Below, piece after piece: positions 38,535 to 48,535 of a stretch of 50,738 nucleotides of DNA. Under the pieces are notes generated by a model. The model was not told the origin of the DNA and ran no database searches. It was given only the letters and a program-made list of their open reading frames with translations. The DNA comes from Ruminococcus sp. (GTDB taxonomy: Bacteria; Bacillota; Clostridia; Oscillospirales; Ruminococcaceae): contig SVNL01000005.1 of the NCBI GenBank assembly GCA_015066925.1, positions 1 to 50,738 of the forward strand. The letters are read 5' to 3'. Position 1 is the first letter of the stretch. Every line of letters starts with the position of its first letter. The translations under genes and the position numbers were made by a program.

Positions 38535-38785
38535 TGATTGGGAGGAGTATGCAATAATCTGATGCATAGAGAACTGTCGGTTGGTGTAAGATGGTGTGAA
38601 GATGTTGCAAAAGTAGCCCTTGAGCCTCATGGATGAAATAACAGTAATCTATGACGTAATTCTCACGTTACAGAGAAAGCAGTTACAAAATGACTGCATA
38701 GAGTGCAGAGTGTATGCTCTGAATTCAGGTGGTAACACGGACAGAATTTGTTCGCCCTGAACCTTTAAAGGTTCAGGGCTTTTTT
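38535..38785 (+). ncRNA. T-box riboswitch (Val) upstream of valS
   Basis: Stem I elements, candidate specifier GTA (38613-38615), T-box AGGTGGTAACACGG (38727-38740), terminator GCCCTGAACC(38754-38763)/GGTTCAGGGC(38770-38779)+T6, antiterminator TTCAGG/CCTGAA. Confidence 0.95.
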
Positions 38786-38827
38786 ATTTCCCCTGAACTG
38801 ATATACTTAAATTAAGGAGAGATTTTT

Positions 38828-41449
38828 ATGGCAAAGGAACTCGCAAAAGCGTATAGCCCACGAGAATTTGAGGACAGAATTTATAAAGCATGGAACGATA
38901 AGGGATGTTTTCGTGCAGAAGTGGATTCTAAAAAAACACCATATACAATAGTAATTCCACCTCCAAACATCACAGGTCAGCTTCATATGGGACATGCTCT
39001 TGATGAAACACTTCAGGATATTCTCATCAGATGGAAGAGAATGTCAGGTTATTCAGCATTATGGCTTCCCGGTACAGACCATGCTTCAATCGCTACAGAA
39101 GCAAAAATTGTTGAAGCTATGAAAAAAGACGGTGTTACAAAAGAGGACATCGGACGTGACGGCTTTATGGAGCGTGCATGGGCATGGAAAGAACAGTATG
39201 GCGGACGTATTGTAGAACAGCTTAAAAAGCTTGGTTCATCATGTGACTGGTCAAGAGAACGCTTCACAATGGATGAGGGATGTAATAAGGCTGTTAAAGA
39301 AGTTTTCGTAAAATATTATGAAAAAGGACTTATATACAGAGGCGAAAGAATAATTAACTGGTGTCCTCATTGTCTTACATCAATTTCAGATGCAGAGGTA
39401 GAATATGAGGATCAGGCAGGACATTTCTGGCATCTTCGTTATAAAATAAAGGATACCGATAAATATCTTGAGCTTGCTACAACACGTCCTGAAACTCTTC
39501 TCGGTGATACAGCTGTTGCTGTAAATCCTAATGACGAGCGTTATAAGGAACTTATCGGTAAGACAGTAATTCTTCCTATTGTTCACAGAGAAATTCCTAT
39601 CGTAGCTGATGATTATGTAGAAATGGACTTCGGTACAGGTGTAGTAAAAATAACTCCTGCACATGACCCGAACGACTTTGAAGTAGGTCTTAGACATAAC
39701 CTTGAAATAATTAATGTAATGACAGATGATGCTAAGATTACAGAGGATTATCCAAAGTATGCGGGTATGGATAGATACGAAGCAAGAAAAGCAATAGTAG
39801 CTGACCTTGAAGCTGAAGGAGCACTTGTTAAAATTGAGGATTACAGTCATAATGTAGGCACATGCTATCGTTGCGGAACTACTGTTGAGCCTAGAATTTC
39901 AAAGCAGTGGTTTGTGAAAATGGCACCTCTTGCTCAGCCTGCTATAGATGCAGTTAAAAATGGAAAAACAAAGTTTGTTCCTGAAAGATTTGATAAAATT
40001 TATTTCCATTGGCTTGAAAATATCAAGGACTGGTGTATTTCACGTCAGCTTTGGTGGGGGCATAGAATTCCTGCATTCTACTGTGACGACTGCGGCGAAA
40101 TGGTTGTTACAAAGGAGAATACAGCAGTATGTCCTAAGTGCGGCAAGGAAATGCGTCAGGACCCTGATACGCTTGATACATGGTTCAGTTCAGCACTCTG
40201 GCCATTTTCAACACTTGGCTGGCCTGAGAACACAGAAGACCTCAAATACTTCTATCCTACAAATACACTTGTTACAGGATATGATATTATTTTCTTCTGG
40301 GTTGTAAGAATGATGTTCAGCGGTCTTGAAAATATGGGAGATGTTCCATTTGATACAGTTCTCATTCACGGTCTTGTTCGTGATTCGCAGGGACGTAAAA
40401 TGTCCAAATCGCTTGGAAACGGTATTGACCCGCTTGAAGTAATAAATGAGTACGGTGCAGATGCACTCAGATTTATGCTCGCAACAGGTAACTCACCGGG
40501 AAATGATATGCGTTACATAGATGAAAAGGTTAAGGCTGCGAGAAACTTTGCAAATAAGCTCTGGAATGCTTCTAGATTTATAATGATGAATCTTTCTGAT
40601 GATTTTGAATTTAAAGGACTTCCTGAAAATCTTGCATTGGAAGATAAGTGGATACTCAATAAATTCAATAAGCTTGCTAAGGAAGTTAACGAAAATCTTG
40701 AAAGCTTTGAGCTTGGTATTGCTTCAACAAAAATTTACGATTTCATCTGGGATATTTATTGTGACTGGTATATTGAGCTTACAAAGCCTCGTATTCAGGC
40801 AGGCGGAGAAACAAAGGAAACTGCACAGGCAGTACTTGTATGGGTAATGCAGGGAATGTTAAAGCTTCTCCATCCATTTATGCCGTTTATTACAGAAGAA
40901 ATATGGCAGGTTCTTACAAATGAATCAGGAATGATTATGCTTGAAAGCTATCCTGTATATGATAATTCAATCAGCTTTGAGGAAGAAGAAAAGGCTTTTG
41001 AAAAGATTATAGCTTCAATTAAGGCAGTAAGAAATACACGTACAGAGCTTAATGTTCCGCCATCAGTAAAGGCAAAGCTCTTTATTGAAACAGCAGACGC
41101 TGAACTCTTTACTTCATGCTCTGTATTCTTTGAAAAGCTTGCATCTGCTTCTGAAGTTGAGGTAGGCGACAAGTTTGACATTGCAGATTCAGCAAACGCT
41201 GTAACAGAGTCAGCAAGAATTTTCATTCCTATGAATGAGCTTGTTGATAAGGAAAAGGAACTCGCTCGTCTTGATAAGGAAAGAGCAAAGGTTCAGAAGG
41301 ATATAGACTTCCTTAGCGGAAAGCTCAATAATCCTGGATTTGTTGCAAAGGCTCCTGAAAAGCTTATTGAAGCTGAAAAGGCAAAGCTTGCGGCGGCAGA
41401 AGAAAAAATGGCTAAGATTATGCAGTCGATTGAGGCTTATAAAGCGTAA
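38828..41449 (+). CDS. valS: Valyl-tRNA synthetase
   Basis: [41 protein letters not shown]-terminal coiled coil. Confidence 0.98.
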   Translation: MAKELAKAYSPREFEDRIYKAWNDKGCFRAEVDSKKTPYTIVIPPPNITGQLHMGHALDETLQDILIRWKRMSGYSALWLPGTDHASIATEAKIVEAMKKDGVTKEDIGRDGFMERAWAWKEQYGGRIVEQLKKLGSSCDWSRERFTMDEGCNKAVKEVFVKYYEKGLIYRGERIINWCPHCLTSISDAEVEYEDQAGHFWHLRYKIKDTDKYLELATTRPETLLGDTAVAVNPNDERYKELIGKTVILPIVHREIPIVADDYVEMDFGTGVVKITPAHDPNDFEVGLRHNLEIINVMTDDAKITEDYPKYAGMDRYEARKAIVADLEAEGALVKIEDYSHNVGTCYRCGTTVEPRISKQWFVKMAPLAQPAIDAVKNGKTKFVPERFDKIYFHWLENIKDWCISRQLWWGHRIPAFYCDDCGEMVVTKENTAVCPKCGKEMRQDPDTLDTWFSSALWPFSTLGWPENTEDLKYFYPTNTLVTGYDIIFFWVVRMMFSGLENMGDVPFDTVLIHGLVRDSQGRKMSKSLGNGIDPLEVINEYGADALRFMLATGNSPGNDMRYIDEKVKAARNFANKLWNASRFIMMNLSDDFEFKGLPENLALEDKWILNKFNKLAKEVNENLESFELGIASTKIYDFIWDIYCDWYIELTKPRIQAGGETKETAQAVLVWVMQGMLKLLHPFMPFITEEIWQVLTNESGMIMLESYPVYDNSISFEEEEKAFEKIIASIKAVRNTRTELNVPPSVKAKLFIETADAELFTSCSVFFEKLASASEVEVGDKFDIADSANAVTESARIFIPMNELVDKEKELARLDKERAKVQKDIDFLSGKLNNPGFVAKAPEKLIEAEKAKLAAAEEKMAKIMQSIEAYKA

Positions 41450-41503
41450 GAAGTGTTCTTTCTAAGTATCTGAGTATATAAACTTTTAAAAAGGAGGCGG
41501 AAA

Positions 41504-42037
41504 ATGAAATTTACAGTACCAACAATTGAAACAGAAAGACTCATTCTTCGCCCTCTATCTCTTGACGATGCTGAATCCGCATTTGAGTGGACTGGTGATG
41601 AACGTGTTGCAAAATATATGATTTACTCAACTCACGAAAGCATTGAAACAACAAAGGAATGGTTAAGAACCGTTGATGCTCTTGAAAATGAGTATTTATG
41701 GGGATTTGTTCGTAAATTTGACAATAAACTTATAGGTTCAGGTAGTATAAGATTCAGAACAAATGAAGATAAGTGGAGTTTCGGTTATAATATGAGGCAT
41801 GACTGCTGGAATATGGGGTATACTACCGAAGCTACATTGGCAATGATGAATTATGTTCGTGAAAAGCACAATGCACACAGATTTATAGCTGAATGTGCAA
41901 AGGAAAATATTGGTTCTGCAAGAGTTATGGAAAAATGCGGACTTCATTTTAGCGGCAATGGTGAATATCAGAGCTATGACGGCAAGAAAACCTTTATATC
42001 TAAGATTTATGAATTGGAGGATGAGGTAAATGATTAA
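41504..42037 (+). CDS. GNAT-family acetyltransferase (RimJ/RimL type)
   Basis: IETERLILRPLSLDDAESAFEW, ECAKENIGSARVMEKCGL. Confidence 0.9.
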   Translation: MKFTVPTIETERLILRPLSLDDAESAFEWTGDERVAKYMIYSTHESIETTKEWLRTVDALENEYLWGFVRKFDNKLIGSGSIRFRTNEDKWSFGYNMRHDCWNMGYTTEATLAMMNYVREKHNAHRFIAECAKENIGSARVMEKCGLHFSGNGEYQSYDGKKTFISKIYELEDEVND

Positions 42038-42332
42038 GCACATAGTAATGTTCAAACTCAAAGCCACAGATGGAATAAGCGAATACGATAACGCACTTGA
42101 GGTTAAAAAGCGTTTTGATGATGTAATTGCAAATGTAAAGGAACTTAAAAAAGGCGAAGTTGTTATCAACTCAGCAGAAGCTCCTGATAGCAATTACACA
42201 ATTGCACTTATTTGTGATTTTGATAGTATAGACGGACTTAATGCATATCAGGTTCATCCCGCACATGTTGAATTTGGTAAATTTATTGCCACTATAAGAA
42301 CAGAACGTGCCTGCATTGACTATGAATTATAA
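42030..42332 (+). CDS. Dabb (stress-response A/B barrel) domain protein
   Basis: MIKHIVMFKLK..., DFDSIDGLNAYQVHPAHVEFGKFI. Confidence 0.9.
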   Translation: MIKHIVMFKLKATDGISEYDNALEVKKRFDDVIANVKELKKGEVVINSAEAPDSNYTIALICDFDSIDGLNAYQVHPAHVEFGKFIATIRTERACIDYEL

Positions 42333-42381
42333 AATTTGATGTTATAGCAAATAGTGCAAATATTTATTCGATAAATGATTG

Positions 42382-42411
42382 AAGAGCTTCTCGGCAGAGA
42401 AGCTCTTTTTT
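42382..42411 (+). terminator. Intrinsic terminator
   Basis: AAGAGCTTCTC-ggca-GAGAAGCTCTT followed by TTTT. Confidence 0.85.
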
Positions 42412-42456
42412 ATCAGATTTGAAAATAATATATAAATATGTTATAATGACAAAAAG

Positions 42457-43251
42457 GTGGTGGGAAGGTTGATTATCAATAATGTTGGATTTAATCACAG
42501 TCATGATGTTGACTTTTTTGTGGAACGTCCAAAAGGAAGCGGAGATTATCTTTTTTTGTTAATAAAAACAGGTGCTTTTTTTAATTTGAATGGTATTGAA
42601 AAAAGTGTATCTGAAAATTCATTTATATTATATAAAAAGGGAAGTCCTCAAATATATAGATGTATACCTAAACAAACATTTACAAATGACTGGATTCATT
42701 TTGATTTTGAAAGTGAAGAAGAAAAAGAGATTTTATATAAAATACCATTTGACAGACCTATTAAGCTTAAAGACATAAATTTCTTTACATTTTGCATTAA
42801 AATGATTGCATCAGAAACTTATTCGTCCAACAAAAATAAAAATCAGAATATATTAAACTATATGTCCCTTATTTTCTCCAAAATAGATGAACAGCTGTCG
42901 GTTAATGAAAATAAGGAAGTAAATGAAAAATATGAGCTTTTGTCTACAATACGTAATAAAATATATAGTAAGCCTTATGAAAACAGAACGGTGAAAAGTA
43001 CTGCGCATGAGGTGAGAATGAGTGAATCGCTTTTTCAGCACTCATATAAAAAGCTGTTTGGTGTATCGTTTATACAAGATCTAATCAAAAGCAGGATTGA
43101 GTATGCTAAAATGCTTTTGACTACAACTAATCTTAATGTAAATGAGATATCAAAACAATGCGGATATAAAAGCTATATTCATTTTTCGAGACAATTTCAG
43201 AAAAATGTAGGAACAAGTCCGCTTAATTATAGATTGCAGAAAATGTTATAA
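42457..43251 (+). CDS. AraC-family transcriptional regulator
   Basis: Cupin-like N-terminus; C-terminal HTH TAHEVRMSESLFQHSYKKLFGVSFIQDLIKSRIEYAKMLL...YIHFSRQFQKNVGTSPLNYR. Confidence 0.9.
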   Translation: MVGRLIINNVGFNHSHDVDFFVERPKGSGDYLFLLIKTGAFFNLNGIEKSVSENSFILYKKGSPQIYRCIPKQTFTNDWIHFDFESEEEKEILYKIPFDRPIKLKDINFFTFCIKMIASETYSSNKNKNQNILNYMSLIFSKIDEQLSVNENKEVNEKYELLSTIRNKIYSKPYENRTVKSTAHEVRMSESLFQHSYKKLFGVSFIQDLIKSRIEYAKMLLTTTNLNVNEISKQCGYKSYIHFSRQFQKNVGTSPLNYRLQKML

Positions 43252-43444
43252 AAAAAGCAGTATAAGTCATTGAAAAATTTTTCCGTGTAATATATAATAA
43301 TCTTATGATAGTATTGTTAATTTTTTCTATTAAATTTTAAAGTTTCAGGCAAAACTTTTTACAATAGAGATTAATGATACTTCGTATTAAACTGTATTCA
43401 ATAATGCAGTAAAATTTATTTTTCAGAAATGAGAGGGAATTTCT

Positions 43445-45868
43445 ATGAAAAAGTCAAAATTAAGAAAGTGTCTTGCAGCAATTGCTGCAGCAGCAGTTAT
43501 GACAACTGTTGTACCTGCAATGCCTTTATACGTAAGTGCAGATAATATGATAACAAACTCAACATTTGATAGAGGTACAAATGATTGGGGTACGTATAAG
43601 CAAAGTGGAGGTGCAGCTACTCTTACTACCGAAGACGGTAAGTTAGCTCTTAAAATTACTAATATCGGTGAAGTAAACTATGCTGTTCAGGTTTTCTATG
43701 ACATTATACCATTGTATAAAAATGGTGTATATCGTCTTAAATATGACATCTCATGCTCTATCGACAGAGATATCGAAGGTATGATTCAGCAAAATGGCGG
43801 TACATATCAGGCATATACATGGAAAGGGTTAAGCCTTACATCAACTCCACAGTCAATAGATTATGAATTTACTATGGAATACGACAGCGATATTATGTCG
43901 AAACTCGTATTCAATTGTGGTACACAGGGAGAAGATTTACCTGCACATACTATTTATATTGATAATGTATCACTTGAGCTTATTGATGACAGTCAGGTTG
44001 ATTACAGCTCAACACTTCCATACGCTCCTGATATCAATATAAATCAGATAGGTTATAAATCAGACAGCAAGAAAACTGCTGTAATTAGAGATTTTACAAA
44101 TGAAACTGAATTTTCAGTAATCAATGCAGATACAAAGGCAGTTGTTTATACAGGTAAGCTCAGTAATGAAACTCAGTATTCACTTGCAGGTGAAGTAAAT
44201 AAGATTGCTGACTTCTCAGAAGTTAAGGAAGCTGGCAAATACTATATCAGCTGTGGCGAGCTAGATGATTCATATACATTTGAAATAAGTGATGATGTTT
44301 ACGGAAATCTTCTTGACGATACAGTAAAAATGCTTTATCTCCAGCGCTGCGGAACTGAAGTAAAGGATGCTGAATTTGGTCACGTTGCTTGCCATACATC
44401 AATAGCAACTATATACGGAACTACAGAAAAAATTGACGTAAGCGGAGGCTGGCATGATGCAGGTGACTACGGAAGATATGTCGTTCCTGCTGCTAAGACA
44501 GTTGCTGACCTGCTTTACGCATATGCAGAAAATCCTGAATTATTTGGCGATAACCTCGGTATTCCTGAAAGTGGAAACGGAATTGCTGATATTCTTGATG
44601 AAACTCGTTATGAGCTTGAATGGATGTTAAAGATGCAGGCATCTTCAGGCGGTGTTTATCATAAGGTAAGTTGTGCAACATTCCCAGGATATGTTATGCC
44701 TCAAATGGAAAAGGATGAGCTTCTTGTAACTCCTGTAAGTACAACAGCTACTGCTGATTTCTGTGCTTCAATGGCACTTGCTTATGAATTCTATAAAGAT
44801 ATTGACAAGACGTTTGCTGATAAGTGTCTTGACGCTGCTGAAAAGGCTTGGGCATTTCTTGAAGCAAATCCTAATTTAATCTTTAAAAATCCTGGCGATT
44901 ATATTGTAACAGGTGAATATGGTGATAATAAAGACAGTGATGAGCGTTATTGGGCAGCTGTTCAGATGTATCGTGCAACAGGTGATACAAAGTATCTTAC
45001 AGCTACAGACAGAAATGGCACAAAAACAGGTCTTGACTGGTCAACAGTAGGTGACTACGGAAATATTGCTATTCTTACAATGGATGGTGTTGATAAGAAT
45101 TCTACATATTATAATAATGCTAAAAGCGCAGTGCTCAAGCAGGCTGATGCTTTGGTAGATGTTTCAAATTCTTCAACTTATGGTGTAGCTATTGATGTAT
45201 TCAACTGGGGAAGCAATATGACTATTGCAAACGCAGGTATAATTACTTCACTTGCATATAAGATTACAGGCGATGCTAAATATCTTGATGCTGCTGAAGC
45301 TCAGACAAATTATCTCCTTGGTATAAATCCATGCGGTGAATGTTTTGTTACAGGATACGGTACAGTTTCACCTGAAGCACCTCATCATCGTCCGTCAATG
45401 GTTGTTGGTAAGGCAATGAAGGGTATGCTTGTAGGTGGTGTAAACCAGAATCTCGAAGACAGTGCTGCTAAGGCATATTGCCGTAGTTTACCTGCTGCAA
45501 AGCGTTATGTAGATAACTCAGAGAGCTATTCAACAAATGAAATCACTATTTACTGGAATTCACCTCTTACATATCTTCTTGCACTTACAGATGGTTCTGA
45601 AAACGGAACAGTAACACCACCTACTACAACAGAGCCGTCTCTCAAGGCTGATATTTTAGGTGATGTAAACGGTGATAAAGAAGTAGACGTAGCAGACGTA
45701 GTTGCAGTTAAGTGCCACCTCATCAATCCAAAATCATTTGCACTTTCAGAGCAGGGAAAGGTAAATGCTGACGTACAGGCAACAGGTAATGGTATTAACT
45801 CACAGGATGTACTTGCAATTCAGAAATATGTTATTCATATGATTGAAGATTTTTCAGAATTAGCATAA
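43445..45868 (+). CDS. Glycoside hydrolase family 9 cellulase: signal peptide, CBM4/9-like, CelD_N Ig-like, GH9, dockerin I
   Basis: N-terminal signal; SGGWHDAGDYGRYVVP, YLLGINPCGECFVTGYGTVSPEAPHHRPS; dockerin GDVNGDKEVDVADVVAVKCHLI...NADVQATGNGINSQDVLAIQKYVI. Confidence 0.94.
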   Translation: MKKSKLRKCLAAIAAAAVMTTVVPAMPLYVSADNMITNSTFDRGTNDWGTYKQSGGAATLTTEDGKLALKITNIGEVNYAVQVFYDIIPLYKNGVYRLKYDISCSIDRDIEGMIQQNGGTYQAYTWKGLSLTSTPQSIDYEFTMEYDSDIMSKLVFNCGTQGEDLPAHTIYIDNVSLELIDDSQVDYSSTLPYAPDININQIGYKSDSKKTAVIRDFTNETEFSVINADTKAVVYTGKLSNETQYSLAGEVNKIADFSEVKEAGKYYISCGELDDSYTFEISDDVYGNLLDDTVKMLYLQRCGTEVKDAEFGHVACHTSIATIYGTTEKIDVSGGWHDAGDYGRYVVPAAKTVADLLYAYAENPELFGDNLGIPESGNGIADILDETRYELEWMLKMQASSGGVYHKVSCATFPGYVMPQMEKDELLVTPVSTTATADFCASMALAYEFYKDIDKTFADKCLDAAEKAWAFLEANPNLIFKNPGDYIVTGEYGDNKDSDERYWAAVQMYRATGDTKYLTATDRNGTKTGLDWSTVGDYGNIAILTMDGVDKNSTYYNNAKSAVLKQADALVDVSNSSTYGVAIDVFNWGSNMTIANAGIITSLAYKITGDAKYLDAAEAQTNYLLGINPCGECFVTGYGTVSPEAPHHRPSMVVGKAMKGMLVGGVNQNLEDSAAKAYCRSLPAAKRYVDNSESYSTNEITIYWNSPLTYLLALTDGSENGTVTPPTTTEPSLKADILGDVNGDKEVDVADVVAVKCHLINPKSFALSEQGKVNADVQATGNGINSQDVLAIQKYVIHMIEDFSELA

Positions 45869-45877
45869 TAAAATTCA

Positions 45878-45911
45878 AGTCCCATTTGTATTGAACAAAT
45901 GGGACTTTTTA
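45878..45911. terminator. Likely bidirectional terminator between GH9 and SASP
   Basis: AGTCCCATTTGT-attga-ACAAATGGGACT then TTTTT. Confidence 0.82.
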
Positions 45912-45920
45912 TGATTATAA

Positions 45921-46100
45921 TTATTGCATCTTATATGCATCAATCATTTTCTTAACCATCTGACCGCCGATTGAACCGGCTTCTCTTGCTGTGAGGTCGC
46001 CATTGTAACCCTGCTTGAGGTTTACACCAACTTCGCTTGCTGATTCCATCTTAAATCTTTCAAGAGCTTCCTTGCCCTTCTGAGTAAATTCGCCTTTCAT
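45921..46100 (-). CDS. Alpha/beta-type small acid-soluble spore protein (absent from the supplied ORF track)
   Basis: Minus-strand translation MKGEFTQKGKEALERFKMESASEVGVNLKQGYNGDLTAREAGSIGGQMVKKMIDAYKMQ*; SASP signature EVGVNLK...NGDLTAREAGSIGG. Confidence 0.92.
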   Translation of the reverse strand: MKGEFTQKGKEALERFKMESASEVGVNLKQGYNGDLTAREAGSIGGQMVKKMIDAYKMQ

Positions 46101-46189
46101 TACATAAACTCCTTTAAAAATAATTTTTGATGCCGTAATAGTATTATAGCAAAAAATAAAAATTATATTAAAGGAAATTTTTGAAAAAA

Positions 46190-46216
46190 TCAGCGTACAG
46201 AATATCTGTACGCTGA
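46190..46216 (-). terminator. Terminator of metG
   Basis: TCAGCGTACAGA-ata-TCTGTACGCTGA, T-tract on minus strand. Confidence 0.82.
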
Positions 46217-46223
46217 AATAAAT

Positions 46224-48164
46224 TTATCTGATTTTTGAGCCAACAGGCAATGTATCATCGACAAAAATCACCTTAACATCTCCGTCAGAAGTTTCAGCAG
46301 CACATATCATACCATTGCTTTCAACTCCGCAAAGCTTTACAGGTTTAAGGTTGGCAACAAACTGTACCTTTTTTCCGATAAGATCATCAGGCTTATACCA
46401 TTTTGCAATACCTGAAACAATTTGACGTCCACCCATACCGTCATCAACCTGCATACAAAGAAGCTTACTTGACTTCTTTACTTTTTCACATTCAATGATT
46501 TTGCCTACTCTAAGTTCAACCTTAGCAAAATCGTCGATTGTGATTTCAGGCTCCAGAACGATTTTTTCAGCAGGAGCTTCTTCTTTCGGAGCATTTGCAG
46601 AAATGATAGCATTAAGCTCTTCAATTTCCTTTTCAGCGTCAATTCGTGGGAAAAGTACATCGCCCTTCTTAACGGTAACATTAGCAGGGAGAACGTTTAA
46701 TGAACCTGAATTTTCATAAGTAGCATTATTTTCGTCAAGACCAATCTGTTCCCATACCTTAGGCATAGTTGAAGGCATAAACGGGTAAAGAAGCGTAGAA
46801 GAAATTCTGACAACTTCAAGGAGATTGTAAAGTACCGAAGCAAGACGAGCTTTATTTGCATCATCCTTTGCGAGCACCCAAGGAGCAGTTTCATCAATAT
46901 ACTTATTAGCTCTTGAAATAACTTTGAAGATTTCAGCAAGAGCGTTGCTCAGTTGAGTAAGGTCAATAAATTCATCAACCTTGTTTCTTAGTTCTGATGC
47001 CATTGAAAGAAGCTCGTCGTCAAGAGGATCCGCCTGACGCTCCTGAGGTAAAGTGCCATCGAAATATTTTATAACCATAGCAACAGTTCTGGATACAAGG
47101 TTGCCGAGGTCGTTTGCAAGGTCGGAATTAATACGATTAATCATTATTTCGTTTGAGAATGAGCTGTCTGAACCGAGAGCCATTTCACGAAGTATATGAT
47201 ATCTTATAGCATCACAGCCATATCTTTCTCCGAGAACAAATGGGTCAACAACATTTCCGAGAGATTTTGACATTTTCTGACCATTAAAAGTAATCCAGCC
47301 GTGAACAGCGAGATGCTTTGGCAAAGGAAGCTCAAGAGCCATTAACATAGCAGGCCAGATAATAGCATGGAAGCGCATGATATCCTTAGCAACCATATGT
47401 GTATCTGCAGGCCAGTATTTATTAAAGTCGGAATAAGCGTCATTCTCATAGCCAAGAGCAGTGATGTAGTTTGAAAGAGCGTCTATCCATACATAAACAA
47501 CGTGTTTATCATCGAATGTAACAGGTACACCCCATTTGAATGTTGTTCTTGAAACACAAAGGTCTTCAAGTCCGGGTTTGATAAAGTTATTTACAAGCTC
47601 AACTGCACGTGTTTTAGGCTGGAGAAAATCTGTTTCAAGTAGAAGCTTTTCAATTCTTTCGGCAAAAGGTGACATTTTAAAGAAGTAAGCTTCTTCCTTA
47701 GCTTCAACAACATCTCTGTTACATTCAGGACATTTTCCGTCAATAAGCTGTGAATCTGTCCAGAAGCTTTCACATGGAGTACAGTATTTACCTGAATATT
47801 CTCCCTTATAGATATAACCCTTGTCATAAAGAGCTTTAAAAATAGTCTGAACCGAGTGAACGTGGTAGTCATCTGTAGTTCTGATATAGCGGTCATAATC
47901 AACGTTCATATACTTCCAGAGTTTTTTGAATATTTCAACGATTTCGTCAACATATTCCTGTGGTGTAACACCTTTTTCAGCGGCTTTTTGTTCTATTTTC
48001 AGACCATGTTCATCCGTACCGGTAAGAAACATTACATCATAGCCCTGCATTCTTTTGTAACGAGCGATTGAATCGCAAGCAACCGTTGTATAGCAATGAC
48101 CAATATGTGGATTGCCGGACGGATAATATATTGGTGTAGTAATATAAAATGGTTTTTTGGACAT
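46224..48164 (-). CDS. metG: Methionyl-tRNA synthetase with C-terminal tRNA-binding domain
   Basis: [41 protein letters not shown]; start at MSKKPFY with SD GGAGATG. Confidence 0.97.
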   Translation of the reverse strand: MSKKPFYITTPIYYPSGNPHIGHCYTTVACDSIARYKRMQGYDVMFLTGTDEHGLKIEQKAAEKGVTPQEYVDEIVEIFKKLWKYMNVDYDRYIRTTDDYHVHSVQTIFKALYDKGYIYKGEYSGKYCTPCESFWTDSQLIDGKCPECNRDVVEAKEEAYFFKMSPFAERIEKLLLETDFLQPKTRAVELVNNFIKPGLEDLCVSRTTFKWGVPVTFDDKHVVYVWIDALSNYITALGYENDAYSDFNKYWPADTHMVAKDIMRFHAIIWPAMLMALELPLPKHLAVHGWITFNGQKMSKSLGNVVDPFVLGERYGCDAIRYHILREMALGSDSSFSNEIMINRINSDLANDLGNLVSRTVAMVIKYFDGTLPQERQADPLDDELLSMASELRNKVDEFIDLTQLSNALAEIFKVISRANKYIDETAPWVLAKDDANKARLASVLYNLLEVVRISSTLLYPFMPSTMPKVWEQIGLDENNATYENSGSLNVLPANVTVKKGDVLFPRIDAEKEIEELNAIISANAPKEEAPAEKIVLEPEITIDDFAKVELRVGKIIECEKVKKSSKLLCMQVDDGMGGRQIVSGIAKWYKPDDLIGKKVQFVANLKPVKLCGVESNGMICAAETSDGDVKVIFVDDTLPVGSKIR

Positions 48165-48535
48165 TAAAAGCATCTCCTTTATATTATTATAGAGAAAAGT
48201 GAACAATTGCCTTACTAACTAAATTTATTTTCAAGTATTGATAATGCTGTTTAGTTAGAGGAGCAATATAATTCTCAACTATACAAAATATATTATACAC
48301 TATTTTTTTTGATTTGTCACGTTTTTTTTAAATTTATGGGAATAAAAATTCTGAAATATAAAAACAAATCAAATAAAATCGAAATATAAATGTAAATTTG
48401 TTTGCAGCTACAAAATAAATATGAAATTAATTGTAGTTTTTGTTGATTTATAGGTGAATATATGATATAATAAGAAAAATAACTTTTTTTAATCAGTAAC
48501 AAAATGATATGAATGTAAAAAGGAGCAGGTTACCT

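Noticed and set aside
39386-39850. 154-aa minus-strand ORF opposite valS
   Set aside because: Antisense to catalytic and editing regions of valS; Cys/Tyr/Phe-rich shadow translation.
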